This document shows, piece by piece, positions 9,401 to 16,391 of a stretch of DNA of 34,011 nucleotides. The stretch's first letter is position 1, and the number at the start of each line of letters is the position of its first letter. This DNA is from Rhodoplanes roseus. Lineage in GTDB: Bacteria > Pseudomonadota > Alphaproteobacteria > Rhizobiales > Xanthobacteraceae. The translations under genes were made by a program, and so were the position numbers. Under the pieces are notes generated by a model. The model saw only the letters and a program-made list of their open reading frames with translations, ran no database searches and was not told where the DNA came from. The stretch lies in assembly GCF_003258865.1 (NCBI RefSeq), contig NZ_NPEX01000040.1, positions 1-34,011 on the forward strand. Reading direction: 5' to 3'.

Positions 9401-9599
9401 GGATGGTGATGTAGCGCTCGATCTCCTCGGCCGAGAGGCCGGCGCTCTGGGTGATCACCGTCACCATCGGCGGCGTCGGATCCGGATAGGCCTCGATGTT
9501 GAGCTGGCGGAAGGCGAACACGCCGCCGATCAGCGTCAGCACGAACAGGACCACCATCAGGACACGATGGCGGAGCGTGAGCGCGAGCACGTGGGACAT
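6432..9599 (-). CDS. RND efflux permease, CzcA/CusA-like
   Basis: This 1055-aa inner-membrane proton antiporter of the RND superfamily forms the pump of a tripartite exporter. One transmembrane helix is followed by a large periplasmic loop (about 35-335), then a helix bundle, a second loop and a final bundle, as in the family. The TM4 motif DFGLIVDATVIMVE contains D394, D400 and E407, whose spacing equals the acidic triad reported for Cupriavidus CzcA (D402, D408, E415). This favours the heavy-metal (HME) branch over drug (HAE1) pumps, but metal specificity is not readable. The ATG at 9599 starts the usual SHVLALTLRHR N-terminus; the longer open frame to 10688 is antisense shadow. Its membrane fusion partner ends 35 bp upstream. 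No outer-membrane factor gene is in the window. Confidence 0.9.
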   Translation of the reverse strand: MSHVLALTLRHRVLMVVLFVLTLIGGVFAFRQLNIEAYPDPTPPMVTVITQSAGLSAEEIERYITIPIEAQVAGIKNLRNIRTVSLYGLSTVSLQFTFDYSYDEALQQVLNRLGSLAPLPNSAQPQISPISPIGEIFRYKLAGPPGYSVLDLKTLQDWVLQRRFRMVPGVVDVTGWGGKTKTFELEVDLGKLLSYGLTLPQLIQALGNSNVNVGGNTVEIGTQAAVVRGVGLIRSIEDVGSTMIAQSGGSPVLVRDVAAVKVGHQPRLGIAGQDEEDDIVQGIVLMRRGEQSMPTIRKVEAEVESINSSGILPPGVKIERIYDRKDLIEVTTHTVLHNMVVGIGLIFLLQWVFIGNLRSALIVGATIPFALFFAVGILVIRGESANLLSVGAIDFGLIVDATVIMVEAVFRRLGHAPEGRRPVMSGPGAGLAGKLGEIYLAGTGVGRSIFFSAGIIMAAFLPLFTLSGVEGHIFGPMAKTYAYALAGGLIATFTVAPALSALLLPEQVNETETRLVRFLSALYMPVLRFALSHRAIVMAVAGMLLVFALIAVRMLGLEFLPKLEEGNLWIRATLPSTISLEEGNTYVNRMRRLVRGFPEVETVVSQQGRPDDGTDPAGFFNAELFAPLKPVDQWRKGVDKDSLTAEILAKLTEEFPGVEFNFSQYLQDNVAEAVSGVKGENSIKVFGNDLRVLTDTANRIRGTLETVPGVADLAVFTSLGQPTIQIDVDRARAARYGLTPGDVNATIKAAIGGESAGNLYEPSSDRFFPIVVRLAPRYRQTPEAIQNLRIGVQGPGGTSQIPLSEVATVKLVSGAAYIYRENQQRYLPVKFSVRERDLGGAIGEAQAKIGAQVALPPGSRLEWVGEFGNLQGAIERLQIAVPAALALMAMLLFLNFGSIVDTLLTMSVIPLAVIGGVLALFVTGTPFSVSAAIGFVALFGIAVMDGIIIVSQYNTLIDAGLGRRKALLRTGALQMRPVLMTCIIAGIGLLPAAISTGIGSQVQRPLAVVVVGGMALAPVLILITLPVLISLFSRRVRAPAMVAAPQSLADGVPAE

Positions 9600-9634
9600 G
9601 GCGGGGGGCTGCCGGCGGGTCGGGAGGGGCTGGA

Positions 9635-10894
9635 TCAGTTTCCGCTGGCGAGACGATCGATGAACAGGCTGCCACGGGTGACGATCTGCTCGCCCGAGGA
9701 CACCCCGGAGACCACCTCGACCATGCGGCCGTCGGTGCCGCCGACCTTCAGATCGCGCAGCTCGATGCTGCGGTCGTCGCGCGCCACCCAGGCCCGCACC
9801 CGGCTGCCCTCGTAGACCAGCGCCTCGCGCGGCACCGCGGCCGCCATCACGTCCTCGGTGCTGCGCAGCGTCACATTGGCGAACATCTCGGGCTTCAGCA
9901 GGCCCTCGCCGTTGTCGATCGAGGCCCGCACGGTGAGGCGGCGGGTGGTCGGATCGACCGCGGCGCCGACATAGTCGACCGCGCCGGTGAACACGCGCTC
10001 CGGATAGGCCAGCACCGTGAAGCTGACCGGCTGGCCGAGCCGCACCTTGCCGATGTCGCTCTCGCGCACATAGGCGGTGAGCCACACGGCGGTCAGGTCG
10101 CCGACCACGAAGACCGGATCGGCAGCGCCGGCACCGACATACTGGCCGGGGCCGATCTTGCGCTGCACCACGGTGCCGCCGATCGGGGCGAAGACGGGGG
10201 TGTCGGGATTGATCCGGCCGGTGGAGCCGAACTGCTCGATGTCGGCGTCGCTGCGGCCGAGGATGCGCAGCCGGTTGCGCGCCGCCTCCAGCGCCGTCTC
10301 GGCCGAGCGCATGTCGTTCTGGGCCGCGATCAGCGCGGCCTGCGCCTGCTGCACGTCCTTCAGCGGCGTCGCCTTGGCGTCGTAGAGGTCGCGGGCGCGC
10401 TTGTCGGTGATGCGGGCGAGCTCGAGCGCGGACTTCGCCTTGTTCATCGCCGTCACGGCGCCGATGAAGTCGTTCTGCGACTGCACCATGTCGGTCGCCT
10501 CGACGACGAACAGCGACTGGCCCGGCTGGATCATGTCGCCCGCCTTGGCGAACAGGCGCGTCACCCGGCCCGCATAAGGCGAGAAGATCGGCGTCGACCG
10601 ATCCTCGTTCACCTGAATCTTGCCTTCCGTCACGTATTCGGGCGTGAAGGCGTGCGACGTCACCGGGCGGACCGAGAGGGTGTTCCACTCGGAGTCCTTC
10701 GGGCGATAGTGGCGCCCGTCATGCGCCGCGATCGGCGCCGGCTCCGTGATCAGCTTCTTGCCGCCGTGCTGGCTGCTGATCCACGTCGTCGCGCCACCGG
10801 CGCCGACACCCAGGATCAGTAGAACCGCGACGGCCTGAGCCCGCCAGCCCAGCGCTCGACTCATCGATCGCACTCCAGACCCGTTCAAATTCAC
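9635..10894 (-). CDS. RND membrane fusion (periplasmic adaptor) protein
   Basis: This 419-aa HlyD/CusB-like adaptor links the permease at 6432-9599 to an outer-membrane channel. It has an N-terminal anchor helix (about 18-37), a lipoyl-type region (FSPYAGRVTRLFAKAGDMIQPGQ), an alpha-helical hairpin (about 130-200), a second lipoyl half (VFAPIGGTVVQRKIGPGQYV) and a beta-barrel (TAVWLTAYVRESDIGKV). It is first in a two-gene operon. The GTG at 10894 is preferred because GGGAGGA lies six bases upstream; ATG at 10864, with GGAG eight bases upstream, would remove ten residues. There is no His-rich metal-binding extension. Confidence 0.9.
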   Translation of the reverse strand: MNLNGSGVRSMSRALGWRAQAVAVLLILGVGAGGATTWISSQHGGKKLITEPAPIAAHDGRHYRPKDSEWNTLSVRPVTSHAFTPEYVTEGKIQVNEDRSTPIFSPYAGRVTRLFAKAGDMIQPGQSLFVVEATDMVQSQNDFIGAVTAMNKAKSALELARITDKRARDLYDAKATPLKDVQQAQAALIAAQNDMRSAETALEAARNRLRILGRSDADIEQFGSTGRINPDTPVFAPIGGTVVQRKIGPGQYVGAGAADPVFVVGDLTAVWLTAYVRESDIGKVRLGQPVSFTVLAYPERVFTGAVDYVGAAVDPTTRRLTVRASIDNGEGLLKPEMFANVTLRSTEDVMAAAVPREALVYEGSRVRAWVARDDRSIELRDLKVGGTDGRMVEVVSGVSSGEQIVTRGSLFIDRLASGN

Positions 10895-11367
10895 CCTCGT
10901 CCTCCCTGCCGGCCTGGCGGCCTTGTTTTATTTCGCTCGTGCCTCCCGGCCGCCGCGCTGCGGCCGGTCGTGATCGATGACGCTGCGACACTCTCATGTC
11001 GTTGCCGACGCCTGAACGGTGCCTGAACGAACGACGGGAGACCGACGACGACCAGACGCACCGGCACGTGCTGTGGCCCCTTGGAGGGCTTCTCGTGTCC
11101 TCTTTGTAGCCCGAGCGACTTACATCAACCTTACTCGCCGGAGGCGCGCGGCTGAGATTTCCGTCATCCTTTTCGAGACTTGCGCAAGACGCGCCGCAGT
11201 CATGCGCCGGGCGCTCGGCACCCGCGAGGGGTGTTCCGGTCGCGTCAGCCCGCCATTTCGCGACACGAAACACCGACTGAAAGCTCCATCCGGGCGGCGC
11301 GATTCGTGCCAATGATCGGATCCGTCGGGCCGCGGAGAACGGCCCACGCCAGTGGAGACCACGAGGA
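10895..11367. promoter_or_regulatory. 473-bp divergent intergenic region
   Basis: This lies between the efflux operon (minus) and the dehydratase genes (plus) and should contain both promoters. The only clear structured element is a perfect 10-bp palindrome, CTTGCGCAAG, at 11179-11188. Short open frames here have poor codon bias and no SD. No regulator gene for the pump is adjacent. Confidence 0.4.
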
Positions 11368-12237
11368 ATGGCCATTACCTACGACGCCGTGCGGACCGCG
11401 ACGGCCGATCTCTATGCCTGGTCGCTCAGGACCGTGCCGGACGATGCCGTCGCGGCGCTGCGCGCGTCGCTCGACACCGAGACGGTCGAGTCCGCCCGCA
11501 AGGTGCTGCGCTTCATGCTGACCGCGTCCGAGCGGGCCCGCACCGACGACAAGTATCTCTGCACCGACGCGGGCGTGCCGAGCTACGACGTGAGGATCGG
11601 CACGGCCGCGCGCATCGACGGCGACATCAAGCAGGCCATCGTCGACGGTTTCGCGCAGCTCTGCGCCACGGCCGAGCCGCCGATCCTGAAATTCGTCACC
11701 AATCCGCTGACCAACCAGCGCAGCTTCGCCGGCAAGGACATGCCGCTGGTCACCTGGGACGTGGTCAGCGGTGCCGACTATGTCGAGATGATCTGCTCGC
11801 CGAAGGCGCTCGGCACCGGGCGCTGGGCCTCGATCGAGACCTTCGTGTCGCCCTCGCTGGAGACGATCGAGCGGCACGTGATGGACTGCGTGCTGAAGGC
11901 CGGCTCCCAGCCCTGCCCGCCCGTGGTGGTCGGCATCGGCATCGGCGGCACCTTCGACATCGCCGCCAAGCTCGCCTCCAAGGCGACGCTGCGGCCGTTC
12001 GGGACCCCCAATCCGGAGCCGATCCTGGCCGAGATGGAACGCCGCCTGCTGGTCGCCATCAACAGCACGGGCTTCGGGCCGATGGGCACGGGCGGCGACA
12101 CCACGGCGCTGGGCGTCCACATCGATTATGCCAGCGGCCACGGCTACACGCCGGTCGCGGTCTGCTTCAACTGCTGGATCAACCGCCGCACCCGCGCCCG
12201 CCTCTACAATTCCGGCGTGATCGAGCGTTGTGAGTGA
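11368..12237 (+). CDS. Class I fumarase / L-tartrate dehydratase-type alpha subunit
   Basis: This 289-aa N-terminal half of a split, oxygen-sensitive [4Fe-4S] hydro-lyase (FumA/TtdA type) adds or removes water on a C4 dicarboxylate. Three cysteines sit where the family places its cluster ligands: C65 (YLCTDAG), C183 (QPCPPVVVGIGIGGT) and C269 (FNCWINRR). The GIGIGGTFD and GPMGTGGDTTALGV stretches are family signatures. The beta subunit follows with an 8-bp overlap, so the two are translationally coupled. The ATG at 11368 has GGAG about ten bases upstream. Fumarase, tartrate dehydratase and related hydratase activities cannot be separated by sequence; the catabolic setting makes a side-pathway hydratase plausible. 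Confidence 0.88.
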   Translation: MAITYDAVRTATADLYAWSLRTVPDDAVAALRASLDTETVESARKVLRFMLTASERARTDDKYLCTDAGVPSYDVRIGTAARIDGDIKQAIVDGFAQLCATAEPPILKFVTNPLTNQRSFAGKDMPLVTWDVVSGADYVEMICSPKALGTGRWASIETFVSPSLETIERHVMDCVLKAGSQPCPPVVVGIGIGGTFDIAAKLASKATLRPFGTPNPEPILAEMERRLLVAINSTGFGPMGTGGDTTALGVHIDYASGHGYTPVAVCFNCWINRRTRARLYNSGVIERCE

Positions 12238-12913
12238 GCACGACCAAATGAGCCCGACCATGAGCGAAGCCGGACGCGACGCCGACCTGGACCTGCCCCG
12301 CCTGACCGTTCCCCTGTCGCGTGCCGATGCCCGGAACCTGGCGCTCGGCGACGTGGTGCGGCTCGACGGCGAGGCGATCGTGACGATCGGCATGCCGACG
12401 CATCAGCGCATCATGGCGCAGATCGCCGAGGAGAAGCCGCTGCCTTTCGATCTCACCGGCGCGGCGTTCTTCCATCTGTCGGTGTGCAGCCGCGAGACGC
12501 CGGCCGGCGGCGCCGAGCCGCTCTACGTCAACCCGACCACCTCGACGCGCTTCAATCCGTACCTGCCGACCCTGATCCGGCGGTTCGGCCTCAGCGCGAC
12601 GGCCGGCAAGGGCGGCCTCGACATGGAGTGCGCCCGCGCCATGCAGGAGGTCGGCTGCGTCTACTTCTCGATGATGGGCGGCGCCTCGCCGCTGCTCTCC
12701 GAAGGCGTCACCGCGATCGTCGAGACCGCGTGGGACGACCTGATCATGCAGTTCCGGCTCACCCGGGTGCGGCTGTCCGGCTTCGGCCCGCTCACCGTCG
12801 CCATCGACGCGCACGGGCGGAGCCTCTACGAGGATCTGGCGCGCGATGCGAAGGCGAAGCTGCCGGAGATTCTCGCAAGGCTGAACGCGGAGCGGGCCCA
12901 AGCCGGACGCTGA
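12230..12913 (+). CDS. Class I fumarase / L-tartrate dehydratase-type beta subunit
   Basis: This 227-aa C-terminal half of the split hydro-lyase begins within the alpha gene. It shows the swivelling-domain features of TtdB/FumA C-terminal regions: a DVVRLDGEAIVTIGMPTHQR segment near residues 40-62, GKGGLDMECARAMQEVGCVYFS, and GGASPLLSEGV. The GTG at 12230 overlaps the alpha stop; an ATG at 12248 (MSPTMSE) is an alternative. It should assemble with the alpha subunit around the Fe-S cluster. It ends about 40 bp before a large mosaic inverted repeat that separates it from a convergent TctC receptor gene. Confidence 0.87.
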   Translation: MSEHDQMSPTMSEAGRDADLDLPRLTVPLSRADARNLALGDVVRLDGEAIVTIGMPTHQRIMAQIAEEKPLPFDLTGAAFFHLSVCSRETPAGGAEPLYVNPTTSTRFNPYLPTLIRRFGLSATAGKGGLDMECARAMQEVGCVYFSMMGGASPLLSEGVTAIVETAWDDLIMQFRLTRVRLSGFGPLTVAIDAHGRSLYEDLARDAKAKLPEILARLNAERAQAGR

Positions 12914-12949
12914 CGAGGATTTCAGCGAGGCGGATCCCCATCCTCGATC

Positions 12950-13138
12950 GTGCTCCGCGAAGGCGAGGGCCTTGCATAACCTCTCCGTCGTCCTGGGGCG
13001 GCGCGCCAGCCCCGAGCCCGGGACCCATAACCCCTGTCTGTCGTGAGCATCGGCGCCGGGCGTATGGATCCCGGGCTCGCGGACTTCGTCCGCGCCCCGG
13101 GATGACCAATGATGCAAAGCCCTCGTGAGGCGGAGCAC
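12950..13138. repeat. Mosaic nested palindromic repeat (copy 1)
   Basis: This imperfect inverted repeat of about 190 bp is built from consecutive paired blocks: GTGCTCCGC (12950-12958) with 13130-13138; GAGGGCCTTGCAT (12965-12977) with 13112-13124 (12/13); GTCGTCCTGGGGCG (12987-13000) with 13093-13106 (12/14); GAGCCCGGGACCCATA (13014-13029) with 13063-13078 (15/16). The right arm holds its own perfect hairpin GCGGAC-TTC-GTCCGC. The same core (GTCATyCCGGGGCG ... CCCGGnATCCA) recurs at 30638-30744. It lies in the 420-bp gap between convergent genes, where it may form a transcript-end structure. Confidence 0.85.
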
Positions 13139-13208
13139 CCAGTACGCCGCAGCCTCTCGACTGAAGCAACGCGGTCCGCTGAATACTGGGTCGTCCGCCT
13201 GCGCGGAC
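13138..13208. repeat. Second mosaic repeat module
   Basis: Directly abutting the large palindrome is a module bounded by CCCAGTA (13138-13144) and TACTGGG (13184-13190), followed by a perfect hairpin GTCCGC-CTGC-GCGGAC (13193-13208). From memory, similar blocks reading ...AATACTGGGTCGyCCGC... are scattered through Bradyrhizobium-type genomes. It has no coding capacity of its own. Confidence 0.6.
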
Positions 13209-13234
13209 AACGACGACCGAGAGGTCCGTGCAAC

Positions 13235-13270
13235 GAGCACGCCGGCCACAGTGTCGCGATAGGCGTGCTC
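13235..13270. repeat. Perfect 9-bp inverted repeat
   Basis: GAGCACGCC (13235-13243) pairs with GGCGTGCTC (13262-13270) across an 18-base loop. It lies between the convergent dehydratase and TctC genes. No T run follows on either strand, so an intrinsic terminator is not supported. Confidence 0.5.
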
Positions 13271-13333
13271 TGCATCCCGGCCGCGCGGGGTCGGCTCGAA
13301 ACCGCCCGGCCGAAATGTCGCGGCCTGCCGGCC

Positions 13334-14326
13334 TCAGAACTGGATGCCGGCGCCCTTGATGACCGGGCCCCACTTGGCGACCTCGGAGGCGATGTAGGCC
13401 TTCAGCTCCTCGGGCGTCCCGCCGTTCGGCTCCATCGACATGGAGGCGAGCACCTCCTTGGCCTTGTCGGTCTTCAGCCAGGCGTTGACGACGCCGTTGG
13501 CCTTCTGGACCACCTCGGCGGGCGTGCCGGCCGGCCCCAGCAGGGAGTACCAGGCGGAGGCCTCGAAATTCGCGACGCCGGTCTCGATCACGGTCGGCAC
13601 GTCGGGCAGCAGGGCGCTGCGCTTGGCGCCCGTGATGGCGAGCGCCTTGATGGTGCCCTCCTTCACCAGCGGCACGTAGCTCGACATGAAGTCCATGGCG
13701 ACGTCGATCTGGCCGCCGAGCAGGTCCGTGATGATCGGCGTGGTGCCGCGATAGGGCACGTTGGTGAACTGCACCTTGGCGCTCGACTGGAGGAGCTCCG
13801 AGGTGATGTGGCCCAGCGTGCCCTGCCCCGGAATGCCCGCATTGACCTTGCCGGGCGCCGCCTTGGCGGCCGCGATCAGCTCGGCGAGCGAGCCGTAGGG
13901 CGCGCCTTTCTTCGCGGTGACGATCAGGGGCGAGTTGGCGATCAGCACGATCGGCAGGAGATCGCGATCGGGATCGTAGGGCATCGCCTTGTACATCAGC
14001 CGGTTCTGCGCCACCGGGCCGGGCGTCGAGAACAGCAGCGTGTAGCCGTCGGGCTGCGCCTTGGCGACCGCGGTGCCGCCGATATTGCCGCCCGCACCGG
14101 CGCGATTGTCGACGATGAACTGCTTGCCCAGCCCGTCGCTCAGCGCCGCCGCCACGGCACGCGCCAGGATGTCGGTGTTGCCGCCGGCCGGGAACGGCAC
14201 CACCAGCGTGACGGGCCGGCTCGGCCAGCCCTGTGCGACCGCCGTCCCGGATCCGCCGAGTACGGGCGCGAGGAGGGCAGCGGCAGCCGCCGCGAGGGCC
14301 AGACGGCGCGACACTCGGTGATCCAT
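13334..14326 (-). CDS. TctC/Bug-family periplasmic solute receptor, orphan (copy 2)
   Basis: This 330-aa receptor has an N-terminal export signal with paired arginines (VSRRLALAAAAAALL, ending near AVAQG). The mature part starts with WPSRPVTLVVPFPAGGNTD and has FIVDNRAGAGGNIGG, both family signatures. The ATG at 14326 is preferred over an open extension to 14482 because it places the signal peptide at the N-terminus and has GGAGAG eight bases upstream. It is divergent from the DUF6282-aldolase operon at 14618 and probably delivers or senses its substrate. It is only distantly similar to the receptor at 3593-4564. No TctA/TctB subunits are present. Confidence 0.9.
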   Translation of the reverse strand: MDHRVSRRLALAAAAAALLAPVLGGSGTAVAQGWPSRPVTLVVPFPAGGNTDILARAVAAALSDGLGKQFIVDNRAGAGGNIGGTAVAKAQPDGYTLLFSTPGPVAQNRLMYKAMPYDPDRDLLPIVLIANSPLIVTAKKGAPYGSLAELIAAAKAAPGKVNAGIPGQGTLGHITSELLQSSAKVQFTNVPYRGTTPIITDLLGGQIDVAMDFMSSYVPLVKEGTIKALAITGAKRSALLPDVPTVIETGVANFEASAWYSLLGPAGTPAEVVQKANGVVNAWLKTDKAKEVLASMSMEPNGGTPEELKAYIASEVAKWGPVIKGAGIQF

Positions 14327-14617
14327 GATGCGTCTCTCCGGGGGGTGGCTGCGCCGCGGTGCGCGTATTCTGTTCCGCGATCGAGGCGACGCTAGGCGCA
14401 GAACGCAGGCGCCGCGACTGCTTTCTGGGCACGTTTCACCAGGCGAAATCGGCGCGATTAGTCTCCGGACCGGCCGGCGCATTTCGTAATGTCGGGATCA
14501 GACCTCTCGCTGCGGCTCGACAGCGAGGCACCGTCCAGTGACGAACCGCTGTGCAGCGCGACATCGCCGGCCCCGCAGCCGGCCAGCATGCAGCGCGATC
14601 AAGAAAAGGAACGATCC
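14327..14617. promoter_or_regulatory. Divergent control region of the aldolase operon
   Basis: This 291-bp region lies between the TctC receptor (minus) and the DUF6282 gene (plus). It contains TTTC-N6-GAAA (14434-14447) and the palindrome CATTTCGTAATG near 14480. Either could be a site for the IclR regulator encoded at the operon's end, but both are short. The frame of the plus-strand gene is open to 14489, without good codon bias or an SD there. Confidence 0.35.
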
Positions 14618-15544
14618 ATGTCCGCCGCGACCGCCCCGATCTCGGACACCCTCGTCGACGACCTGACGAAGGGCGCCGTCGACCTGCACGTCCACAGCGG
14701 CCCGTCCGTGATGGCGCGGCTGGTCGACCACATGGACGCGCTGGAGCAGGCCTCGGCGGCCGGCATGCGGGCGCTGCTGTTCAAGGACCACTACTATCCG
14801 ACGGCGCCGATCGCCGACATGCTGCGCAACAAGCACAAGGGCGGCGCCGAGCCGCTCGGCGGCATCGTGCTCAACAATGCGCTCGGCGGCTTCAACGTCT
14901 ACGCGGTCGAGCATGCGCTCAAGCTCGGCACCCGCATCGTGTGGATGCCGACCGTGTCGGCGGCGAACCACATCCGCGAGGGCCACAACAAGAAGCTGCT
15001 GGTGGCCAAGTCCGAGATGCGGCGCCCCACCGCGCTGTCGGCCGTCGACGAGCACGGCGAGCTGAAGGAGGAGATCAAGCCGATCCTGGATCTGATCGCC
15101 CAGCACGACGCGGTGCTGTCCTGCGGCCATCTCCACATCAGCGAGGCCTGGGTGCTGTTCGAGGAGGCGAAGCGCCGCGGCTGCAAGCGGCTCCTGGTCA
15201 ACCACCCGCCCTACACGGTCGGTGCGGCGCCCAAGGACGTGAAGCGCCTGCTCGATCTCGGCGTGATGATCGAGCACTCGGCCTGCCTCTACATCGACTG
15301 CCGCTTCAAGGTCTACACGCCCGAGCAGCTCAAGGAGTGGATCGACACGGCCGGCGTCGACAACACCTTCTTCGGCTCCGATCTCGGCCAGGCCAACTGC
15401 CCGTCGCCGGTCGAGGGCATGAAGCAGATCATCCGCACCTGCCTGTCGCTCGGCTACACGCCGGACGAGGTGCGCCGCATGGTCTCGTCCAACGCGATGC
15501 GGCTCGCCGGCATCGGCGACAACGCCCCGGCCAAGGCGGCGTGA
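14618..15544 (+). CDS. DUF6282-like amidohydrolase-fold protein
   Basis: This 308-aa predicted cytoplasmic metal-dependent hydrolase has a TIM-barrel, amidohydrolase-like fold. It shows a full set of likely metal ligands: HxH at H24/H26 (DLHVHSGPS), a FKDH stretch (K56, H58), GHLH near 168-171, NHPP near 192-195, HSAC, and a late aspartate in FGSDLGQ. I place it in DUF6282 from the DLHVHSGP start and the overall pattern, from memory. The start at 14618 has AAGGAACG upstream; ATG at 14588 is an alternative. It opens a plus-strand operon with an aldolase 20 bp downstream. It may hydrolyse a lactone, amide or cyclic intermediate, but no activity is established here. Confidence 0.78.
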   Translation: MSAATAPISDTLVDDLTKGAVDLHVHSGPSVMARLVDHMDALEQASAAGMRALLFKDHYYPTAPIADMLRNKHKGGAEPLGGIVLNNALGGFNVYAVEHALKLGTRIVWMPTVSAANHIREGHNKKLLVAKSEMRRPTALSAVDEHGELKEEIKPILDLIAQHDAVLSCGHLHISEAWVLFEEAKRRGCKRLLVNHPPYTVGAAPKDVKRLLDLGVMIEHSACLYIDCRFKVYTPEQLKEWIDTAGVDNTFFGSDLGQANCPSPVEGMKQIIRTCLSLGYTPDEVRRMVSSNAMRLAGIGDNAPAKAA

Positions 15545-15564
15545 GCGGAACAGGATCCGAACAG

Positions 15565-16356
15565 ATGACCATTCCTCCCGCCCCGGACGGCAGCTTCCGG
15601 AAGCGCCTCGCCGCTCGCGAGCATCTGGTCGGCACTTTCCTGAAGACGCCGACGCTGCACGCGACCGAGATCCTCGGCGCGCTCGGCTTCGACTTCGTCG
15701 TGGTCGACGAGGAGCACGCGCCGTTCGACCGCGCCGCCATCGACGTGGCGCTGTTCGCCGCCCGGGCGAGCGGCACGGCGGGCCTGGTGCGGGTCGCCAG
15801 CGCCGAGCCGTCGCACCTGCTCTCGGTGCTGGATCTCGGGGCCACCGGCGTGCTGGTGCCGCACGTGGCGAGCGCCGACATGGCGCGCGCCGCCGCGGCC
15901 GCCTGCCGCTATCGCGGCGGCAGGCGCGGCTATTCGGGCTCGCCGCGCTCGGCCGGCTACGGCGCCGGCAAGATGTGGGCGACCATCGACGCCTGCGACG
16001 CCGCCGTCACGATGATCGCCCAGATCGAGGATCCGGAGGCGCTCGACGAGATCGACGCCATCGCGGCCGTGGAGGGTATCGACGCGCTGTTCATCGGCCG
16101 CGGCGACCTCACCTGCGCCATGGGCGCGGCCAAGAACGACGCGCCGGAGGTGCGCGACGCGGTCGACAGGATCGCGGCGGCGGCCCAAAAGGCCGGCAAG
16201 CCGGTCGCCGTGTTCGTCGGCGGACTTCCGGAGGCGACTTGGCTGAAGGACCGCGGCGCCTCGGCCTTCGTGGTCTCCTCCGACCAGGGATTCTTGCGCA
16301 ACGCCGCCGCCAAGGCGCTCGCCGAGATCGGCGGGCTCGCTACACCGGCCGTCTGA
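15565..16356 (+). CDS. HpcH/HpaI-family class II aldolase
   Basis: This 263-aa pyruvate-type aldolase cleaves or forms C-C bonds of 2-keto-hydroxy acids using a divalent metal. The catalytic set of E. coli HpaI (D42, H45, R70, E149, D175) is matched with identical spacing by D48, H51, R76, E155 and D181, in motifs VVVDEEHAP, GLVRV, AQIEDPEAL and LFIGRGDL. Activity is therefore expected. Candidate substrates are 4-hydroxy-2-oxo acids or, less likely, a citryl-CoA/malyl-CoA type compound. It is the second gene of the operon, and the cupin gene follows after 35 bp. The start at 15565 is the only one matching the family N-terminus; the frame is open further upstream, antisense-shadow style. Confidence 0.9.
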   Translation: MTIPPAPDGSFRKRLAAREHLVGTFLKTPTLHATEILGALGFDFVVVDEEHAPFDRAAIDVALFAARASGTAGLVRVASAEPSHLLSVLDLGATGVLVPHVASADMARAAAAACRYRGGRRGYSGSPRSAGYGAGKMWATIDACDAAVTMIAQIEDPEALDEIDAIAAVEGIDALFIGRGDLTCAMGAAKNDAPEVRDAVDRIAAAAQKAGKPVAVFVGGLPEATWLKDRGASAFVVSSDQGFLRNAAAKALAEIGGLATPAV

Positions 16357-16391
16357 GCGCCGCGCCCGCACCCACCAAGAGACATCGAGAC

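Noticed and set aside
6462-9815. 1117-codon plus-strand open frame opposite the RND permease
   Set aside because: It is antisense to a complete, motif-rich permease; its composition (Asp/Arg/His/Gln-rich, low complexity) is the usual mirror of GC-rich codons, and no SD or domain is seen.
9600-10688. N-terminal extension of the RND permease frame, giving 1418 codons
   Set aside because: It lies in another frame of the membrane fusion gene. The family N-terminus starts at the ATG at 9599, and the extra sequence is Arg/Gly-rich shadow.
12179-13249. 356-codon minus-strand frame through the dehydratase beta gene and the repeats
   Set aside because: Its N-terminal third is translated palindromic repeat and the rest is antisense to the beta subunit. 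Such frames are often mis-annotated as hypothetical proteins.
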